64,000 nucleotides of DNA. It comes from Xenorhabdus japonica. Its GTDB lineage: Bacteria > Pseudomonadota > Gammaproteobacteria > Enterobacterales > Enterobacteriaceae. The stretch is from the NCBI RefSeq assembly GCF_900115195.1, contig NZ_FOVO01000001.1, positions 1 to 64,000 on the forward strand. Reading direction: 5' to 3'. The stretch's first letter is position 1. Each line of letters begins with the position of its first letter. The position numbers and the translations under genes were made by a program. Of this stretch, positions 41,520-52,890 are shown piece by piece. The notes below the pieces were generated by a model. That model made no database searches and was not told the DNA's origin. It was given only the letters and a program-made list of their open reading frames with translations.

Positions 41520-42260
41520 TTATTCCAGCGCCTGAATTAAGGCGTCATTATCTGCACTCTTAGCTACTTTTATTGTTTGCCAGCCCAATGTCTGGGCGAT
41601 ATTAGCAAGGCGCTCGCTGACCACAATCAGGTTGCAACCCAATAACCACGCTTTTCCATCGCTATCAGTTACTAAGTTATATAACAGTTGCAGCATTTCG
41701 CCACTTGTTACAACGATGGTTTTTATATCACATTGTTGCCAGTGACGGCTGAAATCGGCTGCATCATATTTGACTGGTTGGCGTGAATAACATTCACAAT
41801 AATCTACTTCACCTTTCCGAATCCTTAATGTCGAGGCAATGACTTCGCGGCCCCCGTTACCTCGGAGCAATAAAATCTTTTTATTGCTCATTTTCTGTAA
41901 CGTGGGGAGTTGCAGTAGATCTTCACTGGTTTCACCTTGCTTAGAGTAGAGGATTTCCAGCCCTGTGTATTGGTGAAACATCAGGGAAGTTGATTTACCG
42001 ATACCATAATAAGATAGCTGATCAGGCCATAATTGGCCTTCTTGAATAAGTTGCTTATTCGCATAATGGACGGCATTTTTTGATAATAGAAAAACCAGAT
42101 CTCCCGCGGTTAGCCGTTGCAGTTTTTGTGACAGTAATGGCAAATCTGCCCCCGGATGAATTTCGATGAGGGGGGCGCTGAAGGCTGATTTACCAATAGC
42201 TCGCAGCCGCTTGACCAATTCCTCTCCTGCGGGGGCAGGGCGGGTGATCAAAATGCTCAT
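41520..42260 (-). CDS. hemD: Uroporphyrinogen-III synthase
   Basis: A 246-residue enzyme, the E. coli length, closing hydroxymethylbilane with inversion of ring D. This family has weak sequence conservation; recognisable are the N-terminal [34 protein letters not shown] and [10 protein letters not shown]. It overlaps the hemC stop by ATGA, which supports both the start and coupled expression. Confidence 0.95.
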   Translation of the reverse strand: MSILITRPAPAGEELVKRLRAIGKSAFSAPLIEIHPGADLPLLSQKLQRLTAGDLVFLLSKNAVHYANKQLIQEGQLWPDQLSYYGIGKSTSLMFHQYTGLEILYSKQGETSEDLLQLPTLQKMSNKKILLLRGNGGREVIASTLRIRKGEVDYCECYSRQPVKYDAADFSRHWQQCDIKTIVVTSGEMLQLLYNLVTDSDGKAWLLGCNLIVVSERLANIAQTLGWQTIKVAKSADNDALIQALE

Positions 42261-43198
42261 TCCGGCGAATTCCTCTGGTATACGCTAGCCAGAATCTGGC
42301 GTGCGCCTTTCTCCAATAATTCTTCCGCCAATTCAATACCAGCTTGGCAAGCCTCTTTTGGTGATACCATTCTTTCACCACGCACGATCACCGTGCCATC
42401 AGGAGCGCCAACCAGTGCGCGTAGCCAAATGTTGTCTTCCTGCCAGATGGCATAACTGCCAATCGGTACCTGACAGCCTCCTTCAAGACGGGTATTCATG
42501 GCTCGTTCAGCGAGAACGCAGACTTCTGTTCTTGCATGGTTCAAGGGAGACAGCAGCTCACGGGTTTGATAATCGTCAAGCCGACACTCAATACCTACCG
42601 CCCCTTGACCGACGGCTGGCAGCAATAATTCCGGTTCTAATGGCATACGGATGCGTTCTTCCAACCCGAGCCGTTTCAGGCCAGCAGTTGCAAGAATAAT
42701 GGCATCATAATCGCCATTATCGAGCTTGCTCAGACGGGTACCGACATTACCGCGCAAGTCACGAACCACAAGATCGGGATATAGCTGACGAATTTGGCAT
42801 TGGCGGCGTAAACTGGATGTACCAACAACACTGCCTGCGGGTAGGTCATCGAGCGAGGCGTATTCTACTGAAACAAAAGCATCCCGTGGATCATCCCGTT
42901 CGCAGATTGTGACCAACCCCAAACCATCAGGAAATTCGACGGGAACATCTTTCATGGAGTGGACGGCGATATCAGCTCGCTTTTCCAGCAGAGCCAGCTC
43001 CAATTCCTTCACAAATAGCCCCTTGCCTCCCACTTTTGCCAATGGCGTATCGAGGATGATATCGCCGCGTGTAACCATTGGAACCAGCTCCACTTGCAGG
43101 TCTGGATGAAAGTGTTTCAGTTGTTTTTGAACATATTGCGCTTGCCACATAGCCAATGGGCTTTGGCGGGTAGCGATGCGAATGATTTTCATTGTCAT
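42257..43198 (-). CDS. hemC: Porphobilinogen deaminase (hydroxymethylbilane synthase)
   Basis: A 313-residue enzyme that polymerises four porphobilinogens. Conserved [14 protein letters not shown], the active-site [21 protein letters not shown], and the dipyrromethane-cofactor cysteine in [10 protein letters not shown]. The start is uncertain between ATG 43198 and ATG 43192, since neither has a clear ribosome-binding site. Divergent from cyaA across a 714-base gap. Confidence 0.95.
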   Translation of the reverse strand: MTMKIIRIATRQSPLAMWQAQYVQKQLKHFHPDLQVELVPMVTRGDIILDTPLAKVGGKGLFVKELELALLEKRADIAVHSMKDVPVEFPDGLGLVTICERDDPRDAFVSVEYASLDDLPAGSVVGTSSLRRQCQIRQLYPDLVVRDLRGNVGTRLSKLDNGDYDAIILATAGLKRLGLEERIRMPLEPELLLPAVGQGAVGIECRLDDYQTRELLSPLNHARTEVCVLAERAMNTRLEGGCQVPIGSYAIWQEDNIWLRALVGAPDGTVIVRGERMVSPKEACQAGIELAEELLEKGARQILASVYQRNSPE

Positions 43199-43912
43199 GG
43201 ATAAGTATATTGAATAGTCGTATTAACTAATGGTTTTTAACTCTTTCCCTTTCAATTTTTTGTTTTATTGCCTGCTAGGCAACTTGAAGTTGATTAGGAG
43301 TGATAGCTTTTAACTACTGGTTAGTCACCAATTAGCGAGAAATGGTGTCAGTTTTAACATTTCAATGATTTTTTTTCCAGTTACGAAAAAACCAAAAAAC
43401 TCGAAATAGTATATGGATATACAGGTTATAAAATAAAAATAATTTTTAAATATTAAAATAATATTTTATTTAAATGGAGAAAATAAACAAATAGATTGAT
43501 TTAAAAGCAAATTGATATTTATGGTTAGCTTACTGATAAAAAGTAGTGAAAATATTTAACAATAATAAAATATTATTAGATTGAAATAATTATGGAAGAC
43601 TGGTGTATTTTCAATTCTTTACATCTACGATATGAAAAAAATAATCAACTATAATAGTTATTCTTAAAACATATTATTATGTCTATTTTTGTGATTAACT
43701 TAATCTTTTACAAAGAGTTAAACATGCTTTGGCTATTGCAGGGTAAGGAAAAAGATGTTAATGCGTACTTTACGCTTTGACTGCAAGGTGTTAAATTGAT
43801 CACGTTTCCGACAATAAGTTTGTAAAAATTATTTTAAATAATCTTGTAATACCACGCATGATCGGAAACAGGGGACTACTTTAGGCACTGGAACTGATAT
43901 CAGGCGAAACTC
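43199..43912. other. Divergent regulatory region between hemC and cyaA
   Basis: About 714 bases, strongly AT-rich between 43380 and 43700. It holds the cyaA control region with a CRP site (43789-43804) and, on the other strand, the hem operon promoter, which I cannot place. No ORF or RNA gene is supported. Confidence 0.65.
43789..43804. promoter_or_regulatory. CRP site at the cyaA promoter
   Basis: TGTTA-N6-TCACG, inside the block GGTGTTAAATTGATCACGTT that is shared with the E. coli cyaA P2 promoter. In E. coli CRP-cAMP represses P2 from this site. A -35-like TTTACG lies near 43770 and a -10-like TTAAAT overlaps the CRP site, consistent with repression. Confidence 0.85.
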
Positions 43913-46525
43913 TTGTATCTCTATATTGAAACGCTGAAGCAGCGACTGGATGCAATTAACCAACTTAGATTAGAACGCGCCACTAGCTTAATGGGGGACG
44001 CTTTCAAGCAGGTTTATAGTTTAATTCCAGTATTATTACATTATCATCATTCAATGATGCCAGGCTATATCAAAAACGGTGTTCCTTATGGCGTTTGCTT
44101 TTTTATGCCTGATGAATCACAACAGTTTTGGATTAATGCACTGGACAGTCAGCTTATTGATGCCTTGCCAGATGTACCTTCACATACACCCAATGGTGAA
44201 TTGCCGATTACAGGGATTTACTCCATGGGGAGTACCTCTTCTATCGGGCAAAGTTGTTCTTCTGACGTGGATATCTGGGTTTGTCATCAATCTTGGTTGG
44301 ATAGCGATGAGAAAGCCTTGCTGGAACAAAAATGCGCCTTGATAGAAGAGTGGGCATCCTCGCTGGGAATTGAGGTTACTTTTTTTCTGATTGATGAAAA
44401 CCGTTTTCGACATAATGCCTGCGGTAGTTTGAATGGTGAAGACTGCGGTTCTACCCAACATATCCTTCTGCTTGATGAATTTTATCGCACAGCGGTCTGT
44501 ATGGCGGGTAAACGCTTGCTATGGACAATGGTTCCAGTGGAAGAGGAAGCGCATTACGATGAATATGTCCTTTCTCTCTATGCCCAAGGTGTATTGACGC
44601 CAAATGAATGGTTGGATTTGGGTGGCTTGGGCGAATTGTCCGCAGAAGAATATTTTGGGGCGAGTCTCTGGCAGCTTTACAAGAGCGTGGACTCTCCTTA
44701 TAAGGCAGTATTGAAAAGCCTGCTGTTGGAAGCTTATTCATGGGAATATCCCAATGGAAAACTTCTGGCGATGGAAATGAAGCAGTATTTTCATGATGGC
44801 TCGATTGTTTCCTTTGGCCTTGATGCCTATAGCATGATGCTGGAGCGTGTAACTCGTTATCTTACTGCCACGAACGATCTCACGCGCCTTGATTTGGCGC
44901 GTCGTTGTTTTTATCTGAAGGTGTGCGAAAAATTACTGGAAAGCCAAGATGACAAAGGCTGTACAGGATGGCGCCGTCAGGTTATATCCCAGTTGGTGCG
45001 TGAATGGGGCTGGGATGACAGTAAGCTGGCCATGCTGGATAATCGTAACTCATGGAAAATTGAGCAGGTGCGTGATGCCCATAATGAATTGCTTGATACC
45101 ATGATGCAGAGTTATCGTAACCTAATCCGCTTTGCCCGCCGTAATAATTTAAGTGTGAGTGCCAGTCCGCAAGATATTGGTGTATTGACCCGTAAATTGT
45201 ATGCGGCTTTTGAAGCATTGCCCGGTAAAGTGACTCTGGTGAATCCTCAGATATCACCTGATTTATCAGAAAAGGATCTGACCTTTATTTATGTTCCTCC
45301 GGGGCGGGTAAACCGCAGTGGTTGGTATCTTTACAACCATGCCCCAACGATCGAGTCAATCGCAGGTCACCAACCGTTGGAATACAATCGTTATCTGAAT
45401 AAATTAGTTTCCTGGACTTATTTCAATGGGTTGCTGACCAAAGAAACTCGGCTTCATATGCATCACGGGAAATCTCAGTGTGACAGGCAGAAACTGTGTG
45501 ATTTGGTGGATGACATTGCGACTCATTTCCCGATCCGTTTACCTGCTCCCACACCAAAAGCGTTATACAGCCCTTGTGAAATCCGCCATTTGGCGATCAT
45601 TGTTAATTTAGAGCAAGATCCAACAACTACATTTTCCGATCAAGTTGTGCATTTTGATTTAAGAAACCTCAATGTTTTCAGCTTTGGTGAGTCGCAGCAA
45701 TGTCTGGTAGGTAGCATTGATTTGCTTTATCGCAATTCATGGAATGAAGTAAGAACCTTGCATTTCAGTGGTGAACAATCAGTATTGGAAGCATTAAAGA
45801 CCATATTGGGTAAAATGCATCAAGATGCAGCACCACCATCTGACGTTGAAGTATTTTGTTATAGTGAACATTTGCGTGGGTTGATTCGTACACGTATCCA
45901 GCAATTAGTTTCGGAATGTATAGAGTTACGCCTGTCCAGCAACCGACAAGATCCAAATCGTTTCAAAGCGTTACGAATTTCAGGACAAACATGGGGGCTA
46001 TTCTTCGAACGGCTAAATGTTTCGGTACACAAATTGGAAAATGCAGTGGAATTCTATGGCGCGATTTCAAATACCAAATTGCATGGTTTGCCTGTTAAAA
46101 TTGATAACAAAGAAAAACACTTACCGCCTGTAATAGACGGCTTTGCCTGTGAGGGAATGATTCAGTTTTTTTTTGAGAATATCGAAGAGGAACAAGGATT
46201 CAATATTTATATTCTTGATGAATCAAACCGGGTGGAAATTTATTCCCACTGTGAAGGTAGTAAAGAAGAATTAGTGCGGGATATCAGCCGTTTTTATTCA
46301 TCATCGCATGATCGTTTTACTTATGGCTCCAGTTTTATCAACTTCAACCTACCGCAATTCTATCAAATCGTTAAGAAAGGTGAACGCACTCATGTCGCTC
46401 CATTTATAGATAGCGTGTTCCCATTAGATGATCTAGAAACGAATGACGTCAGGCTCGATGTTGATGGGCAATTTAATGAAACATGCGGGGCGCATGCGTC
46501 TTATCGCTCGCTATATCATTATTGA
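43913..46525 (+). CDS. cyaA: Adenylate cyclase, class I
   Basis: An 870-residue class I adenylate cyclase (E. coli 848) making cAMP for CRP. The catalytic nucleotidyltransferase motif is [20 protein letters not shown], with acidic residues D118 and D120. The C-terminal half is the glucose-sensitive regulatory region. It starts with TTG at 43913, as in E. coli, where UUG limits expression, with AGGCG upstream. The C-terminal 25 residues are not conserved with E. coli. Confidence 0.97.
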   Translation: MYLYIETLKQRLDAINQLRLERATSLMGDAFKQVYSLIPVLLHYHHSMMPGYIKNGVPYGVCFFMPDESQQFWINALDSQLIDALPDVPSHTPNGELPITGIYSMGSTSSIGQSCSSDVDIWVCHQSWLDSDEKALLEQKCALIEEWASSLGIEVTFFLIDENRFRHNACGSLNGEDCGSTQHILLLDEFYRTAVCMAGKRLLWTMVPVEEEAHYDEYVLSLYAQGVLTPNEWLDLGGLGELSAEEYFGASLWQLYKSVDSPYKAVLKSLLLEAYSWEYPNGKLLAMEMKQYFHDGSIVSFGLDAYSMMLERVTRYLTATNDLTRLDLARRCFYLKVCEKLLESQDDKGCTGWRRQVISQLVREWGWDDSKLAMLDNRNSWKIEQVRDAHNELLDTMMQSYRNLIRFARRNNLSVSASPQDIGVLTRKLYAAFEALPGKVTLVNPQISPDLSEKDLTFIYVPPGRVNRSGWYLYNHAPTIESIAGHQPLEYNRYLNKLVSWTYFNGLLTKETRLHMHHGKSQCDRQKLCDLVDDIATHFPIRLPAPTPKALYSPCEIRHLAIIVNLEQDPTTTFSDQVVHFDLRNLNVFSFGESQQCLVGSIDLLYRNSWNEVRTLHFSGEQSVLEALKTILGKMHQDAAPPSDVEVFCYSEHLRGLIRTRIQQLVSECIELRLSSNRQDPNRFKALRISGQTWGLFFERLNVSVHKLENAVEFYGAISNTKLHGLPVKIDNKEKHLPPVIDGFACEGMIQFFFENIEEEQGFNIYILDESNRVEIYSHCEGSKEELVRDISRFYSSSHDRFTYGSSFINFNLPQFYQIVKKGERTHVAPFIDSVFPLDDLETNDVRLDVDGQFNETCGAHASYRSLYHY

Positions 46526-46704
46526 TAAAAGTGATTCTATCCATCAAGTTAACCTGAGCGCTTATTTTATTATCATGCGGATTTACATAATAAGGGCAAT
46601 ATTGTTAATTTGGGCAATAATTTCCTGATCTATTTCGTAGTCTTTATCTGCATAATTCACAATGCCATATTTTCCCCTCTTTAGCTATTATTTCCAGCAC
46701 TTTC

Positions 46705-46732
46705 AGCGCCTATTTTATTAGGCGCTTGTTTC
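46705..46732. terminator. Terminator between convergent cyaA and cyaY
   Basis: A perfect 8-bp stem AGCGCCTA (46705-46712) with TAGGCGCT (46719-46726) and loop TTTTAT, followed by TGTTTCT. It lies between convergent stops and may act in both directions. Confidence 0.75.
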
Positions 46733-46770
46733 TACTGGGTAATTGTTTTTATAAGGTGTGTGAAAGATAA

Positions 46771-47091
46771 TCACGAAAACTGGTATGGCTCACCGCTCTG
46801 TTCAGTAATGGCTTGTGCCAGCATGGAAAGAAAATCATTACCACTGCGGTCACAAATCCACTGGCTATCCCGATAATCAAAATGGTAACCACCACTTTTG
46901 GTTGCCAGCCATATCTGATGGAAAGGCTCTTGGCGGTTGATAATGATTTTGCTGCCGTTTTCAAAACTCAGCGTCATCACCCCACCGTTTGTTTCATAGT
47001 CAATATCCGAATCCCCATTGTAATTATCCAGTCGCTCTTCAAGATAAAGCATCAATTGATCGGCCAATTGATGAAATTCGCTGTCGTTCAT
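46771..47091 (-). CDS. cyaY: Frataxin homologue CyaY
   Basis: A 106-residue bacterial frataxin that binds iron and regulates IscS-dependent Fe-S assembly. The N-terminal helix [14 protein letters not shown] is acidic, and the beta-sheet core [19 protein letters not shown] is near-identical to E. coli. W and H residues of [14 protein letters not shown] are conserved. ATG 47091 has AGGA upstream. Convergent with cyaA. Confidence 0.96.
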   Translation of the reverse strand: MNDSEFHQLADQLMLYLEERLDNYNGDSDIDYETNGGVMTLSFENGSKIIINRQEPFHQIWLATKSGGYHFDYRDSQWICDRSGNDFLSMLAQAITEQSGEPYQFS

Positions 47092-47167
47092 GTTTATTTT
47101 CCTATTTGCTTTTCAGGGCCTAGCTGCGATTATAGAGAGTATTGGCGCATGAATCACAGGCATTAAT

Positions 47168-47368
47168 ATGATGAAAAAACAATTCCATTGGTCACTGGTT
47201 ATCATAACATTACTTTCTCTGTCAGGTTGTGGCTTGAAAGGACCTCTCTATTTTCCCCCTGTGGAAACATCTGCGACACAGACACCTATGCACAAAGCGG
47301 ATAAGGCGCAGCCAGAAAAATTGTCAAAAAATAGTTTATTAAAAGACAATATATCAATGGATGCATAA
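47168..47368 (+). CDS. lptM: LptD-maturation lipoprotein LptM (YifL)
   Basis: A 66-residue lipoprotein: a short signal peptide and lipobox LSGC (modified cysteine near residue 21), then the family hallmark GLKGPLYFPP. In E. coli LptM interacts with the LptDE complex and promotes correct disulfide formation of LptD. The C-terminal tail is variable. It starts the lptM-dapF-yigA-xerC-yigB gene string. Confidence 0.93.
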   Translation: MMKKQFHWSLVIITLLSLSGCGLKGPLYFPPVETSATQTPMHKADKAQPEKLSKNSLLKDNISMDA

Positions 47369-47408
47369 TGATAGTGATTCGGTAATATGATTTCTCTTGG
47401 AGTCGTAT

Positions 47409-48233
47409 ATGCAATTCTCCAAAATGCATGGTCTTGGCAATGACTTTATGGTTGTTGATGCAGTGACCCAAAATGTTTATTTTTCTCCAGAGTTAATTTG
47501 CCGTCTGGCTAACCGGAATACTGGGGTAGGTTTTGATCAACTCTTGATTGTTGAAGCACCCTATGATCCTGACTTAGACTTTCACTACCGCATTTTTAAT
47601 GCTGATGGCAGTGAGGTTTCCCAGTGTGGCAATGGAGCGCGTTGCTTTGCCCGTTTTGTCCGTCTCAAGGGGCTGACTAATAAACGTGATATTAAGGTCA
47701 GTACGCAGGCAGGTCGAATGATATTGAGCATCACAAATGATGATCAAGTCTGTGTGAACATGGGAGAGCCGGATTTTGAGCCGCAGCGAGTTCCCTTTCG
47801 TGCCAATAAGGCTGAGAAAACCTACATTATCCGTGCCATCGAACGTACGGTGCTTTGTGGTGTTGTGTCAATGGGAAACCCTCACTGTGTCATACAGGTT
47901 GAAGATGTAGACACTGCCGAAGTGGAAGTATTGGGACCAGTGTTGGAAAGCCATGAGCGTTTTCCTGAACGGGCCAATATTGGTTTCATGCAAGTAATGA
48001 ATCGGGGACATATTCGATTGCGTGTCTTTGAGCGTGGTGCAGGTGAAACACTGGCCTGTGGCAGTGGCGCATGTGCCGCAGTAGCCGTTGGTGTTCAGCA
48101 GAATTTGCTGGATAATCAGGTTCGGGTTGATCTTCCGGGGGGGACATTGCAAATTCGCTGGGATGGATCGGGCAAACCACTTTTAATGACTGGGCCTGCA
48201 AGCCACGTTTATGATGGTACGATTCATTTGTGA
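47409..48233 (+). CDS. dapF: Diaminopimelate epimerase
   Basis: A 274-residue cofactor-independent epimerase converting LL- to meso-diaminopimelate for lysine and peptidoglycan. The catalytic cysteines are C73 in [10 protein letters not shown] and the one in LACGSGACA near residue 217. ATG 47409 with TTGGAG six bases upstream gives the conserved [13 protein letters not shown] start; an earlier in-frame TTG lies inside that site. Confidence 0.97.
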   Translation: MQFSKMHGLGNDFMVVDAVTQNVYFSPELICRLANRNTGVGFDQLLIVEAPYDPDLDFHYRIFNADGSEVSQCGNGARCFARFVRLKGLTNKRDIKVSTQAGRMILSITNDDQVCVNMGEPDFEPQRVPFRANKAEKTYIIRAIERTVLCGVVSMGNPHCVIQVEDVDTAEVEVLGPVLESHERFPERANIGFMQVMNRGHIRLRVFERGAGETLACGSGACAAVAVGVQQNLLDNQVRVDLPGGTLQIRWDGSGKPLLMTGPASHVYDGTIHL

Positions 48234-48282
48234 TGGATTCTGTGTTTACTGAGTCACTCTTGAAAATATAGGGCATTGGAAA

Positions 48283-48987
48283 ATGGATGAAAAAAACGAT
48301 CCATTGCACATCGAAAACAGATTGAATGACCAAGCGGTAGTGGATTATTTGTTGAATAATCCAGATTTTTTTATCCGTAATGCCAATATGGTCGATAAGA
48401 TCAGGGTTCCCCATCCGGTGAGGGAGTGTGTCTCCTTGATGGAATGGCATATGAACCGCCAGAGGAATCGCATCTGTTATTTAGAAGACGATCTAAACTA
48501 TTTGGTTGGGCAGGCGAAACAGAATGAAGTGCTGTTCAGCAGCTTATTGCAATTGCTGTCAGATCTCTCTGGTGTCAAGAGTTTGCAGGACTTTCTTTCC
48601 TGCCTGAGTTCATGGTCAAAAACACTTGGATTGAGTAACAGTTATATTCGGTTGTTCAGTGATAAATGGCATCTTGGCGCACCACTGAATTCGCCGGAGC
48701 TGGCTATTTCCCGTTATGCCTTTGAATCCGTCCGCATTAAGCGCTTTGGTGAAAAAAATCATTATCTTGGTCGATTGCACGGCCCAGAGATTTTATTGTT
48801 AATGCCACAAGCACGCCATGTTGGCTCAGTGGCGATATCCCTTTTAGGATCGCAAGGGGATTTGGGCATGGTGATTTTCAATAGCCATGATAAACAGCAT
48901 TATCATGAAGACATGGGTACTGACATTCTCGACCAGTTAGCCAAGCTGTTGCCGGGTTTATTGTCCCGTTGGATTGAACGCGCATGA
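48283..48987 (+). CDS. yigA: DUF484 family protein YigA
   Basis: A 234-residue protein of the DUF484 family, with a GAF-like fold in its C-terminal two thirds ([37 protein letters not shown]). Its function is not known. It nearly always lies between dapF and xerC, as here, and its stop overlaps the xerC start by ATGA. The N-terminal [15 protein letters not shown] segment is typical of the family. Confidence 0.9.
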   Translation: MDEKNDPLHIENRLNDQAVVDYLLNNPDFFIRNANMVDKIRVPHPVRECVSLMEWHMNRQRNRICYLEDDLNYLVGQAKQNEVLFSSLLQLLSDLSGVKSLQDFLSCLSSWSKTLGLSNSYIRLFSDKWHLGAPLNSPELAISRYAFESVRIKRFGEKNHYLGRLHGPEILLLMPQARHVGSVAISLLGSQGDLGMVIFNSHDKQHYHEDMGTDILDQLAKLLPGLLSRWIERA

Positions 48988-49898
48988 CTCAGCCGATTGA
49001 TTTACTGCTAGCGCCTGTGGAAGACTTTTTACACTATTTGCGGGTTGAGCGGCGTTTAAGTCCCGTCACGATCACGAACTATCGACGTCATTTGGCAGTG
49101 TTGGCGAAAATGTCACTGGAGATGGAAATATGTGAGTGGCAGGCGTTAGATCCCGCGAAAGTCAGAATGTTTGCCTCCCAGAGTCGTCGTGCTGGGTTGC
49201 AGTCCGCCAGCCTTGCCTTGCGCCTTTCTTCTTTGCGTAGCTTTCTTGACTGGATGGTGATGCAAAATAAATTGGATGCCAATCCTGCTAAAACAGTCAG
49301 TGCTCCCCGTAAGAAACGCCACTTACCTAAAAATATGGATGTGGACGAAGTTAGCCAGTTGCTCAATATTAATTTGAATGATCCTCTGTCCGTGCGCGAT
49401 AGAACCATGCTGGAAGTTATGTACGGAGCGGGTTTACGTTTGTCTGAGCTGGTGGGCCTTGATTGTCGCCACTTGGATTTGGAGGGTGGTGAAGTCTGGG
49501 TACATGGTAAGGGGAGCAAAGAGCGCAAGGTACCATTCGGTCGCATGGCTCAGGAATGGCTCCGGCGTTGGTTGGAAATGCGGGAATTGTTTGAGCCGGA
49601 AAATGATGCGGTTTTCATTTCCACCAAGAGCGGGAAACGTATCTCTACCCGTAACGTACAGAAACGATTTGAACAGTGGGGGATTCGGCAAGGCGTTAGC
49701 AGCCACATTAATCCCCATAAATTGCGTCACTCTTTTGCCACACATATTCTTGAATCCAGCGGTGATCTACGTGCAGTACAGGAATTGCTTGGCCATGCGA
49801 ATCTGTCGACGACCCAGATCTATACCCATTTGGATTTTCAACACTTGACCAAAGTCTATGATGTGGCTCACCCCAGAGCCAAACGAGGGAAATCATAA
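48984..49898 (+). CDS. xerC: Tyrosine recombinase XerC
   Basis: A 304-residue recombinase resolving chromosome dimers at dif with XerD. The catalytic set is complete: R152, K176, H245, R248, H271 and nucleophile Y280 (E. coli R148, K172, H240, R243, H266, Y275). N-terminal SAM-like domain is residues about 8-95. The setting dapF-yigA-xerC-yigB identifies the housekeeping XerC, not an integrase. ATGA overlap with yigA. Confidence 0.97.
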   Translation: MTQPIDLLLAPVEDFLHYLRVERRLSPVTITNYRRHLAVLAKMSLEMEICEWQALDPAKVRMFASQSRRAGLQSASLALRLSSLRSFLDWMVMQNKLDANPAKTVSAPRKKRHLPKNMDVDEVSQLLNINLNDPLSVRDRTMLEVMYGAGLRLSELVGLDCRHLDLEGGEVWVHGKGSKERKVPFGRMAQEWLRRWLEMRELFEPENDAVFISTKSGKRISTRNVQKRFEQWGIRQGVSSHINPHKLRHSFATHILESSGDLRAVQELLGHANLSTTQIYTHLDFQHLTKVYDVAHPRAKRGKS

Positions 49899-50614
49899 TG
49901 CGTTTTTATCGGCCTCTCGCGCCGTTTACTGCGATGACATTCGATCTGGATGATACGCTTTACGATAATTATCCTGTAATCGATAGAACCGAAAAAGAAG
50001 TATTGTGCTTTATCAGGCAGTACGATGCCAGGTTCGATCACTTTGGACATGAAGATCTGCATTTATACCGTCAGACCGTCCTTGAACGGGAGCCGGATAT
50101 TTACCATGATGTCACATTATGGCGCCGACAGTCCGCAGAACTCATGTTTACCCACCACGGTTTCAATCATGAAGAGACAGTACGTGGCACGGATGAACTT
50201 ATGTCTTGCTTTACGTACTGGCGTAACCAAATCGCGGTTCCAGAATCTACCCATAAGGCTTTAACCGTATTGGCCGAAAAAATGCCGTTGGTGGCGATTA
50301 CTAATGGAAACGCTGAACCTGCCGCATGTGGGCTTGCTCCTTATTTTGAGTTTATTTTGAAAGCGGGGATTAATGGGCGTTCCAAGCCTTGGCCTGATAT
50401 GTACCACTTGGCGGCTGAGCGGCTGAATCTGCCCATAAATCAGATCCTGCATGTGGGGGATAACCTGAATACGGATGTAGAAGGGGCACTTTGCAGCGGT
50501 ATGCAGGCTTGTTGGCTTAACATCGAAAATAAAGACTTGATGCAGGAGCCTGAAGGACGTCTGGTACCACATGTTGAGATTTCTGATTTGGCTTCTTTGA
50601 TAGCACTGATATAA
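49898..50614 (+). CDS. yigB: HAD-family FMN/5-amino-6-ribitylamino-uracil phosphatase YigB
   Basis: A 238-residue haloacid-dehalogenase phosphatase. Motif I is FDLDDTLYDN, motif II ITNGN, and motif III/IV includes HVGDNLNTDVEGAL. E. coli YigB dephosphorylates FMN and the riboflavin precursor ARPP. The start overlaps the xerC stop (TAATG). Last gene of the operon. Confidence 0.95.
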   Translation: MRFYRPLAPFTAMTFDLDDTLYDNYPVIDRTEKEVLCFIRQYDARFDHFGHEDLHLYRQTVLEREPDIYHDVTLWRRQSAELMFTHHGFNHEETVRGTDELMSCFTYWRNQIAVPESTHKALTVLAEKMPLVAITNGNAEPAACGLAPYFEFILKAGINGRSKPWPDMYHLAAERLNLPINQILHVGDNLNTDVEGALCSGMQACWLNIENKDLMQEPEGRLVPHVEISDLASLIALI

Positions 50615-50620
50615 TTTCAG
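50606..50620. promoter_or_regulatory. LexA-box-like sequence with short spacing before uvrD
   Basis: CTG-N9-CAG, spanning the yigB stop codon. LexA boxes need CTG-N10-CAG, so this is one base short and is probably not functional. It is listed because uvrD is an SOS gene in E. coli and no proper box is visible in the 101-base gap. Confidence 0.25.
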
Positions 50621-50715
50621 CTTGTAATCTGTGTAAAAAAGACGATTTGCTTGTTTTTTATCCAACAAGATGATGATGAATAAAAATAAGTCATTGCTAA
50701 CAACTGATGGTAATT

Positions 50716-52881
50716 ATGGACGTTTCTTATCTGCTCGAAAGCCTCAATGATAAACAACGCGAAGCAGTCGTAGCATCCCGCAGTAACATGCTGGTGCTGG
50801 CTGGTGCTGGTAGTGGTAAAACGCGCGTGCTGGTTCACCGGATCGCTTGGTTACTGTCAGTTGAAAATGCCTCTCCGTTTTCTATCATGGCGGTCACGTT
50901 TACCAATAAAGCTGCTGCTGAGATGCGGCATCGAATTGAAAGCCTGATTGGAACCAGTCAGGGCGGAATGTGGATCGGTACGTTCCACAGTCTTGCCCAC
51001 CGCTTGTTGCGTGCCCATCACCTTGATGCCAATTTACCGCAGGATTTTCAGATCCTTGATAGCGAAGATCAGCACCGTCTCATCAAACGCATCGTCAAAG
51101 CGATGAATCTGGATGACAAACAGTGGCCGGCTCGTCAGGGGATGTGGTACATCAATGGCAAAAAAGATGAAGGTTTACGTCCACAGCACATTGAAAGTTA
51201 TGGCAATCCGGTTGAAGCGACGTGGCTGAAAATCTATCAGGCCTATCAGGAGGCGTGTGATCGAGCCGGGTTGGTGGATTTTGCCGAATTGTTGCTACGT
51301 GCCCATGAACTTTGGCTGAACAAGCCACAGATCCTGCAACATTATCGTGAACGCTTCACTAATATTCTGGTGGATGAATTTCAGGACACTAACAGTATTC
51401 AATACGCTTGGATTCACCTTCTGGCTGGCGAGAATGGCAGGGTCATGATTGTTGGGGATGATGATCAGTCCATTTATGGCTGGCGTGGTGCGCAGGTAGA
51501 AAATATCCAGCGCTTTCTCAAGGATTTTCCGGGAGCGGAGACAATCCGTCTGGAACAGAATTATCGTTCGACCAGCAATATCCTCAAGGCTGCAAATGCC
51601 CTGATTGCCCATAACAGTGATCGTTTGGGCAAAAATTTGTGGACAGAAGGGAGTGAAGGAGAGCCGATTTCACTTTACTGCGCCTTCAATGAACTGGATG
51701 AATCCCGTTATGTTGTCGGTCGTATCAAGCATTGGCTGGATAATGGCGGCGCACTGAAAGAGTGTGCGATCCTGTATCGAAGCAATGCCCAGTCTCGAGT
51801 CTTGGAAGAAGCCTTGTTACAGGTTTCCATGCCTTACCGCATTTATGGTGGCCAGCGTTTCTTCGAACGTCAGGAAATCAAAGATGCCTTGTCCTACCTT
51901 CGCTTGGTGACAAACCGTCACGATGATACTGCCTTTGAACGCGTGGTGAATACACCTACACGCGGTATTGGTGACAGAACACTTGATGTTGTGCGCCAAA
52001 TGGCGCGTGATCAGCAAAAAACCTTGTGGGAAAGTAGCCTGTTATTGATACAGGAAAAAGTATTGGCTGGTCGTGCGGCATCTGCATTGCAGCGCTTCAT
52101 TGAATTAATTGAAGCGCTGGAAATGGAAACGCAGGAAATGCCATTGCATGTGCAGACCGATCGCATTATCCGTGATTCTGGCTTATGGGCGATGTATCAA
52201 CAGGAAAAAGGCGAAAAGGCACAGGCGCGTATCGAAAACCTTGAAGAATTAGTCACAGCAACCCGCCAATTCAGCTATCAGGATGAAGACGAAAACCTGT
52301 TGCCATTGCAAGCTTTTCTTTCCCATGCTGCGCTTGAATCAGGGGAAGGGCAGGCGGATCCTTATCAGGATGCCGTGCAATTAATGACACTGCATTCAGC
52401 GAAAGGTCTGGAATTCCCGCAAGTCTTTATTGTGGGCATGGAAGAGGGCATGTTTCCGAGTCAGATGTCCATTGATGAAAGCGGTCGGTTGGAAGAAGAG
52501 CGGCGCTTGGCCTATGTTGGAGTTACCAGAGCGATGGAAAAACTGACGCTGACTTATGCCGAAAGCCGTCGTTTATATGGCAAGGAAGTGAATCACCGTC
52601 CATCTCGTTTTATTGGGGAACTACCGACGGAATGTGTGGCAGAAGTTCGCTTGCGAGCAACGGTATCCCGTTCTATCAATCACAAACGGCTGGGCACGCC
52701 TATCAGCACCAACGATAGTGGTTACGCACTTGGGCAGCGTGTACGCCATCCCAAATTTGGTGAAGGGACGATTATCAATATAGAAGGCAGTGGGGAGCAT
52801 TGCCGTTTGCAAATTGCGTTTCAAGATGAAGGCGTTAAGTGGCTGGTGGCCGCTTATGCCAGACTTGAAACGGGCCAATAA
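50716..52881 (+). CDS. uvrD: DNA helicase II (UvrD)
   Basis: A 721-residue superfamily 1A helicase (E. coli 720) for nucleotide excision and mismatch repair. Motifs: Walker [24 protein letters not shown], Walker [48 protein letters not shown] and YVGVTRAM. The C-terminal Tudor-like domain (ALGQRVRHPKFGEGTI to RLE) that binds RNA polymerase distinguishes it from Rep. ATG 50716 gives MDVSYLLESLN; the frame begins three codons earlier. Confidence 0.97.
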   Translation: MDVSYLLESLNDKQREAVVASRSNMLVLAGAGSGKTRVLVHRIAWLLSVENASPFSIMAVTFTNKAAAEMRHRIESLIGTSQGGMWIGTFHSLAHRLLRAHHLDANLPQDFQILDSEDQHRLIKRIVKAMNLDDKQWPARQGMWYINGKKDEGLRPQHIESYGNPVEATWLKIYQAYQEACDRAGLVDFAELLLRAHELWLNKPQILQHYRERFTNILVDEFQDTNSIQYAWIHLLAGENGRVMIVGDDDQSIYGWRGAQVENIQRFLKDFPGAETIRLEQNYRSTSNILKAANALIAHNSDRLGKNLWTEGSEGEPISLYCAFNELDESRYVVGRIKHWLDNGGALKECAILYRSNAQSRVLEEALLQVSMPYRIYGGQRFFERQEIKDALSYLRLVTNRHDDTAFERVVNTPTRGIGDRTLDVVRQMARDQQKTLWESSLLLIQEKVLAGRAASALQRFIELIEALEMETQEMPLHVQTDRIIRDSGLWAMYQQEKGEKAQARIENLEELVTATRQFSYQDEDENLLPLQAFLSHAALESGEGQADPYQDAVQLMTLHSAKGLEFPQVFIVGMEEGMFPSQMSIDESGRLEEERRLAYVGVTRAMEKLTLTYAESRRLYGKEVNHRPSRFIGELPTECVAEVRLRATVSRSINHKRLGTPISTNDSGYALGQRVRHPKFGEGTIINIEGSGEHCRLQIAFQDEGVKWLVAAYARLETGQ

Positions 52882-52890
52882 TCCGGTCGA

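Noticed and set aside
46813-47166. A 117-codon plus-strand ORF opposite cyaY
   Set aside because: Fully antisense to a near-identical frataxin gene; no independent support.
49378-49848. A 156-codon plus-strand ORF inside xerC
   Set aside because: Overlaps the catalytic domain of xerC in another frame and shows no protein-family features; xerC is complete with all six catalytic residues.
48984-49898. Integrase of a mobile element
   Set aside because: The tyrosine recombinase is housekeeping XerC, shown by its dapF-yigA-xerC-yigB setting and length; no attachment-site duplication or phage genes are nearby.
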